Origin: Candidatus Latescibacterota bacterium
GTDB lineage: Bacteria > Latescibacterota > UBA2968
Reading direction: 5' to 3'
Assembly (NCBI GenBank): GCA_022823725.1
Contig: JAJEHL010000051.1
Location: 1-63,020 of the forward strand
DNA: 63,020 nucleotides
This document shows, one piece after another, positions 61,530 to 63,020 of this stretch. Under the pieces are notes generated by a model. The model was not told the origin of the DNA. It worked only from the letters and a program-made list of their open reading frames with translations, and did not search any database. The position numbers were made by a program, and so were the translations under genes. The stretch's first letter is position 1; each line of letters begins with the position of its first letter.

Positions 61530-62906
61530 ATGCCCCAAAAGTATAAGTCCAAACCTCAGCGTCAAGACAATCCCTTTCAGCAGATCATCCACGAAAACGC
61601 GGCAGGCATCGATATTGGTGCCGAGGCCAGCTATGTGGCTGTGCCAGCTGATCGCGATGCACAACCTGTGCGACGGTTCGGATGTTTTACACAAGATCTC
61701 CATCAGCTTGTCGACTGGCTTTTAGCCTGTCAGATACAGACCGTGGCGATGGAATCTACCGGCGTGTATTGGGTGCCGCTTTTTCAAGTGCTTGAACAGC
61801 GTGGCTTTACTGTCTGTCTCGTCAATGCCCGCCATGTCAAGACTGTACCTGGGCGCAAGAGCGATGTGCAAGACTGCCAATGGCTTCAGAAGCTTCATAC
61901 CTATGGCTTACTCTCGGCATCCTTTCGTCCTGAAGATGAAATCTGTGTGCTGCGGTCTTACTGGCGGCATCGAGAGACCCTCATCGGCAAGGCAGCGACC
62001 TGTGTGCAACAGATGCACAAAGCACTCGAACAGATGAATATCCAACTGCATAAGGTCATCAGTGACATCACAGGGCAGACGGGTCTGGCCATCTTGGATG
62101 CTATCTTAGCTGGTCAGCGCGATCCGAAGCAGTTGGCTGCCTTGAAAGACCCACGTATCCGAAGCAGTCACACACGCATTGCCAAAGCCCTACAAGGCGA
62201 CTATCGCGCCGAGCATCTCTTTGTCCTGTCCCAGGCCTTAGCCACCTATCGCTTTCATCAAGACCAAATCTTGGCCTGTGACCAGGAGATTGAGACCTAT
62301 TTGGGTCGCCTCAGTGACCGCACCGATGAGACAAAGACCCACCTCCGGCCAAAGGCGCACACACGCACGAAAAAGGCCGGGACAAATGCACCCACCTTTG
62401 ACTTGCGAAGCCATCTGTATCGCATCACTGGCGTAGATTTTACACAGATCGAAGGCCTCAATGTCCTGACCGTGCAGACCATCCTCTCTGAAGTCGGTCT
62501 GGATGCCTCGAAGTTCCCCTCATCCAAGCACTTTGCCTCTTGGCTTGGCCTATCGCCAGACAATCGCATCACAGGGGACAAGGTCAAAAGCAGGCATACC
62601 AAAAAGGTCAACAACCGCGCCGCCAAAGCCTTTCGAATCGGCGCCCAGTCCCTCGCGCATAGTTCAGGGCCTTTAGGCGGGTTCTACCGCAGGATGCGCG
62701 GCAAGATCGGTCCGGCACAAGCTAACACAGCCGCCGCGCATAAAATGGCACGCATCTTCTATTGTCTGTGGAAATGTCCACAAGCCTATGATCCAACGGC
62801 GTTTGAAAACGCCGAGCAAGAGCACAAAGCGAGAACCTTTGCCTATCTACGAAAAAAGGCGAGAACTTTGGGCTTTGATCTGGTGCCACAGACGACTGCG
62901 ATATAA
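61530..62906 (+). CDS. IS110-family transposase
   Basis: A 458-residue DEDD-type recombinase. The RuvC-like N-terminal domain (DEDD_Tnp_IS110) shows G-I-D-I-G-A-E-A-S-Y (first Asp), A-M-E-S-T-G-V-Y-W (Glu) and R-K-S-D-V-Q-D-C-Q-W-L (two Asp). The C-terminal Transposase_20 domain has G-L-N-V-L-T-V-Q-T-I-L-S-E-V-G and S-W-L-G-L-S-P, then a Ser-containing Q-S-L-A-H-S-S-G region. The frame is intact, so it may be active. ATG 61530 has AAGGAG 7 bases upstream; the longer frame at 61500 lacks a ribosome site. Confidence 0.92.
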   Translation: MPQKYKSKPQRQDNPFQQIIHENAAGIDIGAEASYVAVPADRDAQPVRRFGCFTQDLHQLVDWLLACQIQTVAMESTGVYWVPLFQVLEQRGFTVCLVNARHVKTVPGRKSDVQDCQWLQKLHTYGLLSASFRPEDEICVLRSYWRHRETLIGKAATCVQQMHKALEQMNIQLHKVISDITGQTGLAILDAILAGQRDPKQLAALKDPRIRSSHTRIAKALQGDYRAEHLFVLSQALATYRFHQDQILACDQEIETYLGRLSDRTDETKTHLRPKAHTRTKKAGTNAPTFDLRSHLYRITGVDFTQIEGLNVLTVQTILSEVGLDASKFPSSKHFASWLGLSPDNRITGDKVKSRHTKKVNNRAAKAFRIGAQSLAHSSGPLGGFYRRMRGKIGPAQANTAAAHKMARIFYCLWKCPQAYDPTAFENAEQEHKARTFAYLRKKARTLGFDLVPQTTAI

Positions 62907-62982
62907 ATTTCTCAAAAAATAGGGTCTATAACCTGTTCCTACACAGTAAGTTTCTTAGGAGTAACCAGAAAGGAGACCCACT

Positions 62983-63020
62983 ATGCCACCAACCCGTCCC
63001 CCTTATCCGTCCGAGTTGAA
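62983..63020 (+). CDS. Start of a transposase OrfA-like gene (partial)
   Basis: AAGGAG precedes ATG 62983 by 8 bases, then M-P-P-T-R-P-P-Y-P-S-E-L-K to the window edge. The P-P-Y-P-x-E-L/F pattern is the usual beginning of IS3-type OrfA proteins. Only 13 residues are visible, so the assignment is tentative. Confidence 0.35.
   Translation, partial: MPPTRPPYPSEL

Larger units (their letters stand above)
61215..62950 (+). mobile_element. IS110-family insertion sequence (ends approximate)
   Basis: It comprises the DEDD transposase gene at 61530-62906, about 300 bp of non-coding left end and a short right end. IS110 elements lack terminal inverted repeats, so the limits cannot be read directly. 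TCCTACAC occurs in the left-end region (61363-61370) and just after the transposase (62937-62944). Confidence 0.6.

Noticed and set aside
1-63020. CRISPR array
   Set aside because: No series of regularly spaced direct repeats and no cas genes were found; the longest direct repeats are the mod ends and promoter blocks.

Overview
The window reads as a dense bacterial chromosome segment of moderate GC. It comes from an environmental lineage with many phytanoyl-CoA-type dioxygenases (PhyH), cysteine sulfatases, enolase-superfamily dehydratases and small TIM-barrel hydrolases or isomerases. That repertoire is most familiar from Candidatus Poribacteria, Latescibacterota and related marine groups. 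This placement is inference, because the window has no rRNA or marker gene that fixes the taxon. Genes carry ordinary Shine-Dalgarno sites, sigma70-like promoters are visible, and both tRNAs encode their CCA ends.

Layout. (1) 1-2.5 kb is an edge scarred by mobile DNA: the start of a transposase, a DUF488-RecQ fusion lacking its C-terminal domains, and a deleted Rpn-family gene. (2) 2.8-16.7 kb is a long minus-strand cluster: a thioredoxin-like gene interrupted by one UGA (candidate selenoprotein), an amidohydrolase, a neutral-ceramidase-like protein, a Kelch propeller, a heparinase II/III-like lyase, a class III aminotransferase, a zinc-less MDR dehydrogenase, a small unknown, a PhyH dioxygenase and a heterodimeric ABC exporter with one degenerate ATP site. 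(3) 17-20 kb holds a zinc-ribbon DEAD-box helicase, a DUF2007 protein and a DUF4143 ATPase whose promoter carries a perfect palindrome. (4) 20-37.4 kb holds sulfatases, PhyH dioxygenases, two enolase-superfamily enzymes, dehydrogenases, two ABC half-exporters with a membrane-fusion-like protein, and a MacB/FtsX-type permease. Two of its operons start from nearly identical promoters.

(5) 37.4-52.3 kb is the most unusual part, a ten-gene minus-strand defence island. In transcription order it has an AlbA_2/HATPase regulator-like protein, type III restriction Res, a 38-residue membrane peptide, type III methyltransferase Mod, an OLD-like ATPase plus DUF4435 TOPRIM pair (PARIS-like, AriA/AriB), an IetA-like AAA ATPase, a soluble GT51 transglycosylase-like protein, a nucleotidyltransferase, and a RelE-UvrD fusion helicase. 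The last 16 codons of mod are duplicated on the far side of the ariAB pair. This suggests that ariAB was inserted as a cassette and that mod formerly lay directly before the AAA-GT51-nucleotidyltransferase genes. The first gene of the island overlaps the stop codon of a metabolic operon by GTGA.

(6) 52.3-60.6 kb returns to housekeeping and metabolism: a sugar isomerase, a class V aminotransferase, tRNA-Glu, a 2-hydroxyacid dehydrogenase, an MBL hydrolase, a GDPD, proS and glnS. (7) 60.6-63 kb holds a triple hairpin repeat, tRNA-Gln with its own promoter beside glnS, the remnant of a large serine recombinase abutting the tRNA, an IS110-family element with a structured left-end non-coding region (bridge RNA candidate), and the first codons of another transposase.
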